Below, piece after piece: positions 33,123 through 41,484 of a DNA stretch of 45,246 nt. Both the position numbers and the translations under genes were made by a program. The stretch lies in contig JAGTTR010000025.1 of assembly GCA_018223385.1 (NCBI GenBank), positions 1-45,246 of the forward strand, written 5' to 3'. The stretch is from Oscillospiraceae bacterium Marseille-Q3528 (GTDB lineage: Bacteria > Bacillota > Clostridia > Lachnospirales > Lachnospiraceae). The notes below the pieces were generated by a model. It ran no database searches and had not been told where the DNA came from. It saw only the letters and a program-made list of their open reading frames with translations. Positions within the stretch are counted from its first letter, which is position 1; each line of letters starts with the position of its first letter.

Positions 33123-35478
33123 TTCCGTCCCAGAAGCGGCGAACCGCATCTGCAACCGTCTCCCGGGTACATACGGTATATTCCTGCCATTCTGCCGGGA
33201 AGGTTCTCTGATAGACGCGCTGTAGGAACCGGTCATCCAACAGGGCGATGACCCCCTGATCCTGCTCCGTGCGGATGACTCTTCCGGCTGCCTGCTGCAC
33301 CTTGTTCATCCCCGGATATAGATAGGCGAAGGCAAACCCGTCCTCCTGACGCTCCTCAAAATAATTTTTCAAGATTTCCCGTTCCCGGCACACCATGGGA
33401 AGCCCCGTTCCCACAATGATGGCGCCGATCAGGCTGTCCTCCCGCAGATCAATTCCCTCCGAGAAAATCCCGCCCATGACGCAAAATCCCAAGAGCAGAT
33501 CCTGCCGGTTCTGCCGGAAAGCCTCCAGAAATGCCTCCCGGTCAGATTCCCGCATCTGTCCGGACTGCACCAGGCAGCGCAGCCCCGGCTGATCCCCCGT
33601 CTCTTCCCGAAAGCATTCATACACCTGCTGCATATATTGATAAGAAGGAAAGAACACCAGATAATTGCCGTTCTTCTGGCTGGTGATCCTTCGAATATAA
33701 TCGGCGATCCTGCGATATTCCATTTCATTCCTTCTTGTATACCGGCTGCTCACGTCCTGCCCGATGACAATCTGCCGCTTCCCGGCATCAAAAGGCGACG
33801 GAATATATACCCCGTAATCTGACGTCTCCCCGCTCAAAAGCTTCTTATAATAATTCACCGGCAGCAGCGTCGCCGAAAAGAACACCGCCGCGCTGCCCTT
33901 ATCCAGACATTCCCGCAGATTTTCCGAAGGATCGATACAAAATTCATGGATCCAGAACCGGCCGTCCTGCCCGTGTTCCGTATAGATCACATAGCCGCTT
34001 CCCAGCCGGTCCGCCATATGCAAAAAGGCGTTGACCTGAAAATAAAACTCCCGCAGCGGCTCTGCGATATCCGCCGCCCGCTCTTCCTCCAGCAGCTGCT
34101 CCAGGATCCCGTTCAGAGAAAGCAACGCCGTGAGAAAAGGGGTGATATCCCGCAGCACTTCATAGTCCTCACACTCCCGCTTGCGCTCCAGCAGGTACCG
34201 GTTGCACCGCTCCAGCGCCCGTTCCAGCTTCCTGCTCACCGGCTTCGCCAGCTTCTTCATCGCCAGAAAATCTTCCTTGCAAAGGGCCGCACTGAACATT
34301 TCCCGGGAACGATCCACCAGATTGTGGGCCTCATCTATGAGAAAAATGTAATCCCCCTTCATCCCTTCGCCGAAAAACCGTTTCAGCCGGGCAGTGGGAG
34401 AAAAGGCGTAATTATAATCTCCCACCACCGCGTCTGCAAAGGAAGAAACATCCAGGCTGAAAGCAAAGGGGCAGACCTGATACTGCTCCGCCCAGTCCAG
34501 CAGTTCCTCCCGCCCGCCATAGTCCTGATTTTGCAAAAATGTATATACCGCCTCATTTACCCGGTCATAATGTCCCCGGGCGTAAAGACAGTGTTCCGGG
34601 TCACACTGGGGCTCCTCCAAGGGACAAAGCTTCTCCTTCGCCGTCAGGAACACCCGCTTCAGCCGAAGGCCCTGCTCCTGCAAAATGGCAAAGGCATCTC
34701 TGGCCGCCTGGGCCGTCACCGTCCGGGCCGTCAGGTAGAAAAGCTTCTCTCCCAGCCCTTCCCCAAACGCCTTCACCGCCGGAAAAACCACCGACATGGT
34801 CTTCCCCACCCCCGTAGGCGCCTGGATAAACAACCGCTTCCGCCGGCTGATGGTCCGGTAAACCGATACTGCCAGCTCCCGCTGGCCCTTGCGGTAAGAA
34901 AAGGGGAATGTCAGCGCCCGGGCAGAAGCATTTCGCGTCTCCTCCCAGGCAATCTGGAAATCCGTCCATTTCCCATAGGCCTCTGCCAGCGCCTGCATCC
35001 ACGGTTCCAGCACTTCCATCGAAAAATCTTCACGGAAATAGCGGATCTCCTCCGTCTCCAGATTCACATAGGTCATCTGCACCCGCATCTGCTCCCGGTT
35101 CTCCTGTACCCCGTACAGATACGCATAGCATTTGGCCTGGGCCAGATGCAGCTTATCCGGCTTTTCCATCTGGTGAATGTCCCGGTATACCCCTTTGATC
35201 TCATCCACCGTCACCGTGCCGTCCGCTTCCGTCATAATCCCATCTGCCCGGCCTTCCACGATCAGATCGTATCCCTCTCGTGGAAATACCCCTTTCAGAG
35301 AAACCTCTGCCTGATAATTGCTGCCCTTGCCACCCTGTATCTTCCGATGGATCCGTCCGCCTGCCAGCATCGCTTCCTGATCCACCCCTGGGCCGCCATG
35401 ACGGTTGTCAATATCGCCCTCCCGCAAAATAAATTCCACAAGGTTTCTCACAGAAACCCGCATCTGCCGCTGTTCCAC
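33106..35478 (-). CDS. PD-(D/E)XK nuclease fused to XPD/DinG-like Fe-S helicase
   Basis: The 790-aa product has two parts. Residues ~1-180 form a RecB/Cas4-like nuclease domain: Asp79 in GRADG, Glu93-Ile-Lys95 in DEIKG, and a QAKCYAY helix. The rest is a superfamily 2 helicase with Walker A QAPTGVGKT (219-227), a four-Cys Fe-S domain (Cys285, 292, 297, 336), DEAH (382-385) and a C-terminal HelicC_2 region ending in the GRVIRTEQDQG motif. It probably unwinds and trims DNA with 5'-3' polarity, judged from the family. The start is GTG with AGGAAG seven bases upstream. It has a near-consensus promoter. Confidence 0.9.
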   Translation of the reverse strand: MEQRQMRVSVRNLVEFILREGDIDNRHGGPGVDQEAMLAGGRIHRKIQGGKGSNYQAEVSLKGVFPREGYDLIVEGRADGIMTEADGTVTVDEIKGVYRDIHQMEKPDKLHLAQAKCYAYLYGVQENREQMRVQMTYVNLETEEIRYFREDFSMEVLEPWMQALAEAYGKWTDFQIAWEETRNASARALTFPFSYRKGQRELAVSVYRTISRRKRLFIQAPTGVGKTMSVVFPAVKAFGEGLGEKLFYLTARTVTAQAARDAFAILQEQGLRLKRVFLTAKEKLCPLEEPQCDPEHCLYARGHYDRVNEAVYTFLQNQDYGGREELLDWAEQYQVCPFAFSLDVSSFADAVVGDYNYAFSPTARLKRFFGEGMKGDYIFLIDEAHNLVDRSREMFSAALCKEDFLAMKKLAKPVSRKLERALERCNRYLLERKRECEDYEVLRDITPFLTALLSLNGILEQLLEEERAADIAEPLREFYFQVNAFLHMADRLGSGYVIYTEHGQDGRFWIHEFCIDPSENLRECLDKGSAAVFFSATLLPVNYYKKLLSGETSDYGVYIPSPFDAGKRQIVIGQDVSSRYTRRNEMEYRRIADYIRRITSQKNGNYLVFFPSYQYMQQVYECFREETGDQPGLRCLVQSGQMRESDREAFLEAFRQNRQDLLLGFCVMGGIFSEGIDLREDSLIGAIIVGTGLPMVCREREILKNYFEERQEDGFAFAYLYPGMNKVQQAAGRVIRTEQDQGVIALLDDRFLQRVYQRTFPAEWQEYTVCTRETVADAVRRFWDGIRNNG

Positions 35479-35510
35479 CCCTGTTCTTCCTTTCCCGTTT
35501 TCTTCTGCCC

Positions 35511-35539
35511 ATTATACTATGAAGAAAAATTTTCGTCAA
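35511..35539 (-). promoter_or_regulatory. promoter of the nuclease-helicase gene
   Basis: TTGACG, 17-nt spacer and perfect TATAAT on the minus strand, immediately after the terminator of the HPr-like gene. Confidence 0.8.
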
Positions 35540-35543
35540 AAAT

Positions 35544-35593
35544 GGCCGACAAAAAGAACAGCGCTTCCTCTGCGCAGCTTCTTCCTGTCGGCC
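35544..35593 (-). terminator. terminator of the HPr-like gene
   Basis: A ~20-bp imperfect stem with outer arms GGCCGAC / GTCGGCC is followed on the minus strand by a run of five T. Confidence 0.8.
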
Positions 35594-35616
35594 ACTCATT
35601 TCCAGGCTCTGCCGGA

Positions 35617-35844
35617 TCAGCATGCCTGGTATTTATTCAGTAAATCCTCAAATTCCGCGTTTTTCCCCCGGTATTTCACCGTCAGCACCTGGTTCAGATC
35701 CAAGCTGAGCACACCAAGGATGGATTTGGCATCAATTACAAAATGATTGTAAAAAACATCCACATCAAAGTCACAAAGTCCTGCGGTATTCACAAACTCT
35801 TTGACCTCTTTCGTCCCGGAAAGTTTAATTCTGCATTCGTTCAT
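35617..35844 (-). CDS. HPr-like protein lacking the phosphorylatable His
   Basis: The 75-aa product has the HPr fold signature around the regulatory serine: DAKSILGVLSLDL with Ser41 aligned to Ser46 of HPr. No His occurs at the position of His15; the only His is residue 34. It thus cannot carry phosphate from enzyme I, but could in principle be phosphorylated on the serine, like Crh of Bacillus. The ATG at 35844 has AAAGGAG eight bases upstream; an in-frame extension to 35928 lacks support. It is monocistronic with its own promoter and terminator. Confidence 0.82.
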   Translation of the reverse strand: MNECRIKLSGTKEVKEFVNTAGLCDFDVDVFYNHFVIDAKSILGVLSLDLNQVLTVKYRGKNAEFEDLLNKYQAC

Positions 35845-35928
35845 GTAAAAAACTCCTTTCATACCCCACAGTCCCCAAAACATTCCGTATTCGGTTATAT
35901 TTTCCACAATATAATCGCAACGATGCAT

Positions 35929-35957
35929 ATTATGCCATCAGATTTCTTCTCTGTCAA
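35929..35957 (-). promoter_or_regulatory. promoter of the HPr-like gene
   Basis: TTGACA, 17-nt spacer and CATAAT on the minus strand. The -35 overlaps the end of the upstream repair gene. A 7-bp inverted repeat (TTATATT-N6-AATATAA, 35895-35914) lies in the leader and could be an operator. Confidence 0.75.
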
Positions 35958-36745
35958 TATTTTTCGCAGAATTCCGTCATAAATGGTCGAAAACGCACAG
36001 GAAGAAGTTGATTCTGCAATGCCGGGTTGTTCCGCCCTGCAATGGTAATACTGCTGCAGAATTCCTTCCATAGCTGCCCGAACAGCAGCTCCTCCTCTGA
36101 CAGTCGTTCCTCCCCCGCAAACACCTCCTTCATCTGTTCCGCCAGCGCGGCATCCCGCAGCAGCACCCAGCTTGTCTGCCGCTGATGCACCGCCAGCTGT
36201 CCATGAGCCACATCCACGATCACCCAGTTCTCCCCGGGCAGTCGATCTGCAAAATGCGGTGCCAGCACCGGAAGCAGCTGCGCCTTCGGCTGCATGAAGG
36301 CCACCAGCGTTCCCTCCCTCGACTCCGCAAACCGCACAAATCCCATCAGATGATGTGCCTCCTTCCAGACACTTCCGGCCAGCTCCGTCACCCGCTGCAC
36401 CCCCGGCAGCGTCAGCGCCTCCATCACCCGGCCCGGCTGTGCCATATGAAAACCGCTGACGATCAGCTGATAGATGGCAGTCCCTTTATCTTCCCTGTGC
36501 GACATCGCCGCCAGTTCCATCTGCTCGCAGGCTTCCTCCCCCATCACCCGAAGAACTGTCCGATACACCTTCTGCGCAGGTTCCGTCTCCGTTGGCACCT
36601 GCACGTAGCGTACAAACAATTCCTGCTGCCCGGGATTCCCCAGCGCAAGTGCCACCGATGCATGTCCGTACTTTCCCGCCCATCCCTCATACACGCCGCA
36701 CAGGATTCCCTCCAGGCTGTCCTCGCAGCATAAAACCGTCTTCAT
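35954..36745 (-). CDS. TIGR03915-type putative DNA repair protein (partner of the radical SAM protein)
   Basis: The ~263-aa product starts MKTVLCCEDSLEGILCGVYEGW, the hallmark of the family that accompanies TIGR03916 radical SAM proteins in Clostridia and other phyla. The second half contains HHLMGFVRF, with conserved His and aromatic residues, then a DVAHGQLAVH region. The molecular activity is not established. The first in-frame ATG (36751) sits right against the GAGGGGG binding site, so the ATG at 36745 is the better start. It follows the radical SAM gene after 175 bases and is probably on the same SOS-controlled transcript. Confidence 0.85.
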   Translation of the reverse strand: MKTVLCCEDSLEGILCGVYEGWAGKYGHASVALALGNPGQQELFVRYVQVPTETEPAQKVYRTVLRVMGEEACEQMELAAMSHREDKGTAIYQLIVSGFHMAQPGRVMEALTLPGVQRVTELAGSVWKEAHHLMGFVRFAESREGTLVAFMQPKAQLLPVLAPHFADRLPGENWVIVDVAHGQLAVHQRQTSWVLLRDAALAEQMKEVFAGEERLSEEELLFGQLWKEFCSSITIAGRNNPALQNQLLPVRFRPFMTEFCEKY

Positions 36746-36920
36746 CGCCATCCCCCTCGTCGCTTCTCATCTTCACAGAACCTGCCCTTTCTTTTCACAC
36801 GGATTTCCGCTTCTTACGGCCCCTTTTCTTCTGGTATTTCCACTCTAGCGAAAGCATTCTCCTCCTGCGCTTTTCCATGCAGATACTGTTTGCTTTCGAT
36901 TTGTCACAGGATATAAGATC

Positions 36921-38288
36921 TCACTCTGCCACGCTCCTCCAGTTTGGCTCCTGGGTAAATCCCGGAAATTCAAACAGTGACATCTGATGAAAGCCCGCAT
37001 TTCCGGATGCATCCATCCCAGCACTTCCCTTCTCCGCCAGACAGTCTGTCAGAAACGTCTCGTCCAGCCGCAGAGGCCGCAGTGTCCGTCCCTGACAGGT
37101 CAGAAACCACCCCGCACGTTTCAGCACAACGCCCATCTTCTTCAGATCCTCAAAACGCAGCGTCCCATGCCTTCTCGCCTGCACGATCCGCTGCGCAGAC
37201 TTCACACCCACGCCCGGCACCCGCAGAAGAAGCTCATACGCCGCCCGGTTCACCTCCAGCGGAAACAGCTCCAGATGCCGCAGGGCCCACCCGCACTTGG
37301 GATCCAGCCGCACATCCAGATTGGGCCGGTCCTCCGTCAGCAGTTCTCCGGCTTCAAAGCCGTAAAACCGCATCAGCCAGTCTGCCTGGTACAGACGGTG
37401 CTCCCGCAGAAGAGAGCCTCCGCCTGGTGCCATCGGCAGCTGCTCCTCCTGATGCACCGGCATATACGCAGAATAAAACACCCGCTTCAATGCAAATCCC
37501 CGGTACAGCGCCTCTGCCACCTTCACAATCTGATAGTCCGTCTCCGTGGTCGCCCCGATGATCATCTGCGTACTCTGGCCTGCTGGCACGAACCGCGGCG
37601 CATGCCGGTACAATACGATCTCCTCCCGGTTATTCTCCACACCGTTCTGGATCTGCCGCATGGGTTTTAAGATCATGTCTCTCGTCTTATTGGGCGCCAG
37701 TGCCCGCAGACCGCCTGCCGTCGGCAGTTCCAAATTCACACTCATCCTGTCTGCCAGATACCCCAGCCGTTCCACAAGACCGGCGTCCGCCCCCGGTATG
37801 GCCTTCACATGGATATAGCCCCGAAAGTGATACTCCTGCCGGAGCCTGCGGATCGCCTCGTAAATCAGTTCCATCGTATAGGTGGGGTTCTTCAGGATCC
37901 CGGAGCTCAAAAACAGCCCTTCGATATAATTCCTCCGGTAAAACTCCATCGTCAGGCGGCAGAGCTCCTCGGGGGTAAAGGATGCTCGCGGGATATCATT
38001 GTCCGCCCGGTTCTGACAATATCGGCAGTAATAAATACATTCATTCGTAAACAGTACCTTCAGAAGGGAAATGCATCTGCCATCCGCACTGAAGCTGTGA
38101 CAGATCCCGGCGGCTGTACAGTTCCCTATCCCCTGCCCGTTCCCGCGCCGGGTCACGCCGCTGGAGGTACAGGCCACATCATACTTGGCCGCATCCGCCA
38201 GAATGTGCAGCTTCTCATACAGCGAACGTTCTTTTGTGACAGATGTGCAGGCAGAATACCGCTTCCCCGTTGAAGATCCACTTCCCAT
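36921..38288 (-). CDS. putative DNA modification/repair radical SAM protein (TIGR03916 type)
   Basis: The 455-aa product has the radical SAM cluster motif CxxxCxxC (Cys84, Cys88, Cys91). Its conserved opening is YEKLHILADAAKYDVAC. A C-terminal helix-hairpin-helix (VPGVGVKSAQRIVQARR) is expected to bind DNA. The family is paired with TIGR03915 proteins and predicted to repair or modify DNA bases. The frame runs to 38393, but the ATG at 38288 has GGGAGG nine bases upstream and lies after the promoter. A near-perfect LexA box overlaps the transcription start region. Confidence 0.88.
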   Translation of the reverse strand: MGSGSSTGKRYSACTSVTKERSLYEKLHILADAAKYDVACTSSGVTRRGNGQGIGNCTAAGICHSFSADGRCISLLKVLFTNECIYYCRYCQNRADNDIPRASFTPEELCRLTMEFYRRNYIEGLFLSSGILKNPTYTMELIYEAIRRLRQEYHFRGYIHVKAIPGADAGLVERLGYLADRMSVNLELPTAGGLRALAPNKTRDMILKPMRQIQNGVENNREEIVLYRHAPRFVPAGQSTQMIIGATTETDYQIVKVAEALYRGFALKRVFYSAYMPVHQEEQLPMAPGGGSLLREHRLYQADWLMRFYGFEAGELLTEDRPNLDVRLDPKCGWALRHLELFPLEVNRAAYELLLRVPGVGVKSAQRIVQARRHGTLRFEDLKKMGVVLKRAGWFLTCQGRTLRPLRLDETFLTDCLAEKGSAGMDASGNAGFHQMSLFEFPGFTQEPNWRSVAE

Positions 38289-38321
38289 ATCCGCTGACCT
38301 CCCTTTCCTTTTCGTTTCTTT

Positions 38322-38335
38322 CGAACATATGTTTG
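38322..38335. promoter_or_regulatory. SOS box (LexA/DinR site) of the radical SAM repair operon
   Basis: CGAACATATGTTTG matches the Gram-positive LexA consensus CGAACRNRYGTTYC at 13 of 14 positions. It lies immediately downstream of the -10, where bound LexA would block transcription. Confidence 0.8.
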
Positions 38336-38342
38336 TTTTCAT

Positions 38343-38371
38343 AATATAACACACGTCCTCCATTTTGACAA
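38343..38371 (-). promoter_or_regulatory. promoter of the radical SAM repair operon
   Basis: TTGTCA, 17-nt spacer and TATATT on the minus strand, directly upstream of the SOS box. Confidence 0.7.
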
Positions 38372-38489
38372 GATGAAAAATAAAAAACTGCAAGATGAAA
38401 TCTGCTTACAAAAGGCGCATAAAAGAAAATATCCTGTAATTCCGTCTTAACCGGCAAAACGCTGTCATATATTGTCGAACGGTAGTACC

Positions 38490-38518
38490 TTGAAACCCGC
38501 CCGGTCCGGTGATAGAAT
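38490..38518 (+). promoter_or_regulatory. promoter of the coiled-coil protein gene
   Basis: TTGAAA, 17-nt spacer and TAGAAT on the plus strand, followed by GAGGAGGAGGTG and the ATG at 38548. Confidence 0.7.
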
Positions 38519-38547
38519 ATAAGCAGTCACGAGGAGGAGGTGATAAA

Positions 38548-38910
38548 ATGACGGACCACGATTTACTGTTACAGATCGTACATAAGCTGGATCATATGGC
38601 AACAAAGGAGGATATTGTCAATTTCGCCACAAAGGATGACCTCCGGGCATCTATTGATGAAGTGAAGGCAGAATTCAATGACAAGCTTTCGAACTTTGCC
38701 ACAAAGGATGACTTGAAAGAAGCTATTGAAGATGCGAAGAGCGAACTGTACGATGAGATTGTTCTATGCGAAAAGGATATTGATGAGATCAAGGAGCAGA
38801 TGTCTTTTTTCAAGGCTGCCAAGCTGGAGTACGACAACCAGATTCTTTTTATCAAAAAATTATCTAATCTGGAGACCCGTGTGGAAAAGCTGGAAGCACA
38901 GACCGGTTAA
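38548..38910 (+). CDS. small coiled-coil protein of unknown function
   Basis: The 120-aa product is almost entirely helical and charged, with a heptad-like pattern. A short motif is repeated three times: ATKEDI at 18-23, ATKDDL at 27-32 and ATKDDL at 51-56. The last 30 residues (KKLSNLETRVEKLEAQ) form a canonical coiled coil. Short proteins of this style are common in Lachnospiraceae and I know of no assigned role. The ATG at 38548 has a strong GGAGGAGGTG; an upstream in-frame ATG at 38509 lies within the promoter. Its composition is more AT-rich than neighbours. Confidence 0.75.
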   Translation: MTDHDLLLQIVHKLDHMATKEDIVNFATKDDLRASIDEVKAEFNDKLSNFATKDDLKEAIEDAKSELYDEIVLCEKDIDEIKEQMSFFKAAKLEYDNQILFIKKLSNLETRVEKLEAQTG

Positions 38911-38979
38911 TCCTTCCTGTATGTAGCCGACAGCGAATACCGCCGGTGAAGGAAGGAACCGGCAGGCACGCCACAAAAA

Positions 38980-39008
38980 AGAGGCCGGATATTTCTATCT
39001 CAGCCTCT
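38980..39008 (-). terminator. terminator of the Mrp-type ATPase gene
   Basis: A 6-bp stem AGAGGC / GCCTCT is followed on the minus strand by a run of six T, about 90 bases past the ATPase stop. Confidence 0.65.
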
Positions 39009-39100
39009 GCAACATTTCATTTCTGACAATGTCTATGCTTTTTCTTGAAATTTCTATTTGCCTCCGGGAAGTCTTCCCATGCGGTACACGACAGCCATGA

Positions 39101-39937
39101 CTAAACAAGCACTTCTACCGCTCCATGCACGTAACTTGTGTCAGCGTCTTCGAAGCGTCCCTCATCCGCCAGCTTTGCAAAGCTCGTATCGATGGGGATC
39201 TGACCTAACAGCTTGATGCCATTTTCTTCAGCAGTCTCTTTGACCTGGCTCTTTCCGAAAATTTCGATTTTCTTTCCGCAATCCGGACATTTTACATAGC
39301 TATAGTTTTCAAAAATGCCAAGCACCGGAACATTCATCATTTTCGCCATATTCAGAGCTTTATTTACGATCATCTTTACAAGATCCTGCGGCGAAGTTAC
39401 GACCACGATGCCGTCTACCGGCAGGGACTGGAACACCGTCAGCGGTACATCGCCGGTTCCCGGCGGCATATCCACGAACAGGTAGTCCAGATCGCCCCAG
39501 AGCACCTCGGACCAGAACTGTTTTACCACATTGGCGATGACCGGGCCTCTCCAGACAACAGGGGCCTCCTCATCCTCCATCAGAAGATTGATAGACATCA
39601 GGCGGATGCCGTTTTTGGTCACTGCCGGGAAAATACCATCCTGGTTTCCTTCTGCCTTCTGATGAATGCCAAACATCTGCGGCATGGACGGCCCTGTGAT
39701 GTCCGCATCCATGATACCGACCTGAAAACCCTGCTCTGCCATGGTATCTGCAAGAAGCGCTGTCACCAGGGACTTACCAACGCCTCCTTTTCCGCTGACA
39801 ACGCCGATGACCTTCTTCACAGAAGACAGCGGATTGCCCGGCACAAGAAAACTGGTGGCCTGCTGCCCCTGCTGGCTGCTGGGACATCCTGCACAGCTTT
39901 CTTTGGAACATTCTGTATTACTGCAGCTTCTCTCCAT
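39101..39937 (-). CDS. Mrp/NBP35 family P-loop ATPase (Fe-S carrier)
   Basis: The 278-aa product has a deviant Walker A (GKGGVGKS, ~49-56), switch segments DADITGPSMP and DMPPGTGD, and a C-terminal CPDC motif that in this family holds a bridging 4Fe-4S cluster. Four further cysteines (5, 10, 15, 18) form an NBP35-like N-terminal cluster site. It probably transfers Fe-S clusters to target proteins, complementing the SufC/SufB pair at 4.6-6.2 kb. The ATG at 39937 has GGAGG eight bases upstream; a longer frame to 40009 overlaps the promoter. It is monocistronic. Confidence 0.93.
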   Translation of the reverse strand: MERSCSNTECSKESCAGCPSSQQGQQATSFLVPGNPLSSVKKVIGVVSGKGGVGKSLVTALLADTMAEQGFQVGIMDADITGPSMPQMFGIHQKAEGNQDGIFPAVTKNGIRLMSINLLMEDEEAPVVWRGPVIANVVKQFWSEVLWGDLDYLFVDMPPGTGDVPLTVFQSLPVDGIVVVTSPQDLVKMIVNKALNMAKMMNVPVLGIFENYSYVKCPDCGKKIEIFGKSQVKETAEENGIKLLGQIPIDTSFAKLADEGRFEDADTSYVHGAVEVLV

Positions 39938-39980
39938 TCTAAAATCCTCCTTCTCCGGCGTTTCACCGGACATTACCCGT

Positions 39981-40009
39981 ATTCTACCACACTTTATGGA
40001 ATTTTCCAA
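39981..40009 (-). promoter_or_regulatory. promoter of the Mrp-type ATPase gene
   Basis: TTGGAA, 17-nt spacer and TAGAAT on the minus strand, about 40 bases before the ATG. Confidence 0.65.
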
Positions 40010-40033
40010 TGCCTTCTCCCGCTAATAAATTTA

Positions 40034-41407
40034 TCACCTGGTCACATCCCTCACCCATTTCCGGCTCCTGAACCTGGCAATGCAGAACGGCAGCTTCAAC
40101 AGCTCATCGCTCATCAGCATCATATAAACAATTTTTGTGTCCAGTTTCAGCACAAAGGCGCCGATAAAACCAAGCGGAATGGAATAACACCACATGCTCA
40201 GGGCATCCACCAGCAGTCCGTACCGGGTATCGCCGCCGCCCCGCAGGACGCCCACGATCACCAGCGTATTGTGGGACTGCAGCATGAGATAAACCGCCAT
40301 CACGCCGATCATGTGATACAGATAATCTGCCGCCAGCGCAGATAATGTCATCTGACTGATGACGAAAGGCCGGAGGAGCAGTACCAGACCTGCACCGACC
40401 ACGCCGCACACCACACTGACCGTCCGCAGTTTTTCCGCATACAGCACCGCACTGGCAGAATCCGCCTCGCCGATGGCCTTGCCTACCATGATGGCCGCCG
40501 CCGAGGATACCCCAAAGGAGATCACCATGGCCAGCTGCCGTACCACCTGGGCTACTGAGTTGGCCGCCACCGCCGCGCTGCCCAGATGGCCGATGATGGC
40601 CGCATTCATGGAAAACGCAACGCCCCACGCCATTTCATTGAAGGTGACAGGCAATGCATATTTGAAAAAATCACCCAACAGCACCGGATCCATGTGCAGA
40701 CAATAGCGTAACCGGATCTTCACCGTGTCATTCATCCGCACGGCATAGATGGCCATGATGACAAACTCCAGGATCCGGGCAATCAATGTGCCGATGGCGG
40801 CTCCCTTTACCCCCATGGGGGCAAATCCCAGATAGCCGAAAATCAGGATCACGTCAATGATAAAATTCAGTGCAAGGGACAGCGCGTACACAACCGTGGA
40901 AATAATGACCCGCTCAACGCTGCGGATCAGGTTCAGATACACCATGCTGACCGCATTAAAAAGATAGGAAATCCCCACAATGCGCAGATATTTGACCCCT
41001 TCCGCAATAACCGCAGGCTCCGCCGTATAAATCCGCATGAGATATCCCGGAAAAAACAGGGCAGCCGCCGTAAACAGGGCTCCCGTCACCACTGCGATTT
41101 TCAGGGCAATGCCCATGACCTTCTCAATGGCATCCACATCTTTTTTGCCCCAGTACTGGGCGATCAGCACCGAGGCCCCGGAGGTCACCCCGAAAAAAAT
41201 CAGCGTCATGATAAACTGGATCTGCCCGGCCAGGGACGCGCCGGACAATACCGTCTCGCCCACTTTGCCCAGCAGGATAATATCTGTGGCCGTCACCCCC
41301 ACATTGATCAGGTTCTGCAGCGCCATTGGCAAAATGAGCGACGCCGCCTTTTTATAGAAGGCATTCCGCTCTGCCACGCTGGCAAAACCTCTTGTCTCTG
41401 TCAACAT
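40034..41407 (-). CDS. MATE family efflux transporter
   Basis: The 457-aa product has twelve predicted spans with the MATE repeat (LILPMALQNLINVGVTATDIILLGKVG in the first half, YALPVTFNEMAWGVAFSMNAAIIGHLG in the second). It is distant from the MATE protein at 28.9 kb and belongs to a different subgroup by eye. It exports an unknown substrate by Na+ or H+ antiport. GGAGAG seven bases before ATG supports the start. glpK is upstream in the same direction, 77 bases away, with no clear terminator between. Confidence 0.92.
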   Translation of the reverse strand: MLTETRGFASVAERNAFYKKAASLILPMALQNLINVGVTATDIILLGKVGETVLSGASLAGQIQFIMTLIFFGVTSGASVLIAQYWGKKDVDAIEKVMGIALKIAVVTGALFTAAALFFPGYLMRIYTAEPAVIAEGVKYLRIVGISYLFNAVSMVYLNLIRSVERVIISTVVYALSLALNFIIDVILIFGYLGFAPMGVKGAAIGTLIARILEFVIMAIYAVRMNDTVKIRLRYCLHMDPVLLGDFFKYALPVTFNEMAWGVAFSMNAAIIGHLGSAAVAANSVAQVVRQLAMVISFGVSSAAAIMVGKAIGEADSASAVLYAEKLRTVSVVCGVVGAGLVLLLRPFVISQMTLSALAADYLYHMIGVMAVYLMLQSHNTLVIVGVLRGGGDTRYGLLVDALSMWCYSIPLGFIGAFVLKLDTKIVYMMLMSDELLKLPFCIARFRSRKWVRDVTR

Positions 41408-41484
41408 TTTTCAACTCTCCATCTTTTTCATTTTCATCATTTTCCCACACCGTTTTTCTCACCCCAAAATTTGATGCAGGAATT

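Noticed and set aside
35895..35914. The TTATATT-N6-AATATAA dyad as a definite operator of the HPr-like gene
   Set aside because: It is short and AT-rich in an AT-rich leader, so chance is a fair explanation. It is mentioned only as a possibility.
36790..36870. A 20-codon frame on the minus strand encoding a Lys/Arg-rich peptide between the radical SAM and TIGR03915 genes
   Set aside because: AGGAGGAG precedes the ATG but only about three bases away, which is too close. The composition may just reflect purine-rich leader sequence, and there is no conservation evidence.
38374..38451. A 25-codon Lys-rich frame on + between the radical SAM and coiled-coil genes
   Set aside because: There is no ribosome binding site, and the promoter of the coiled-coil gene lies downstream of it.
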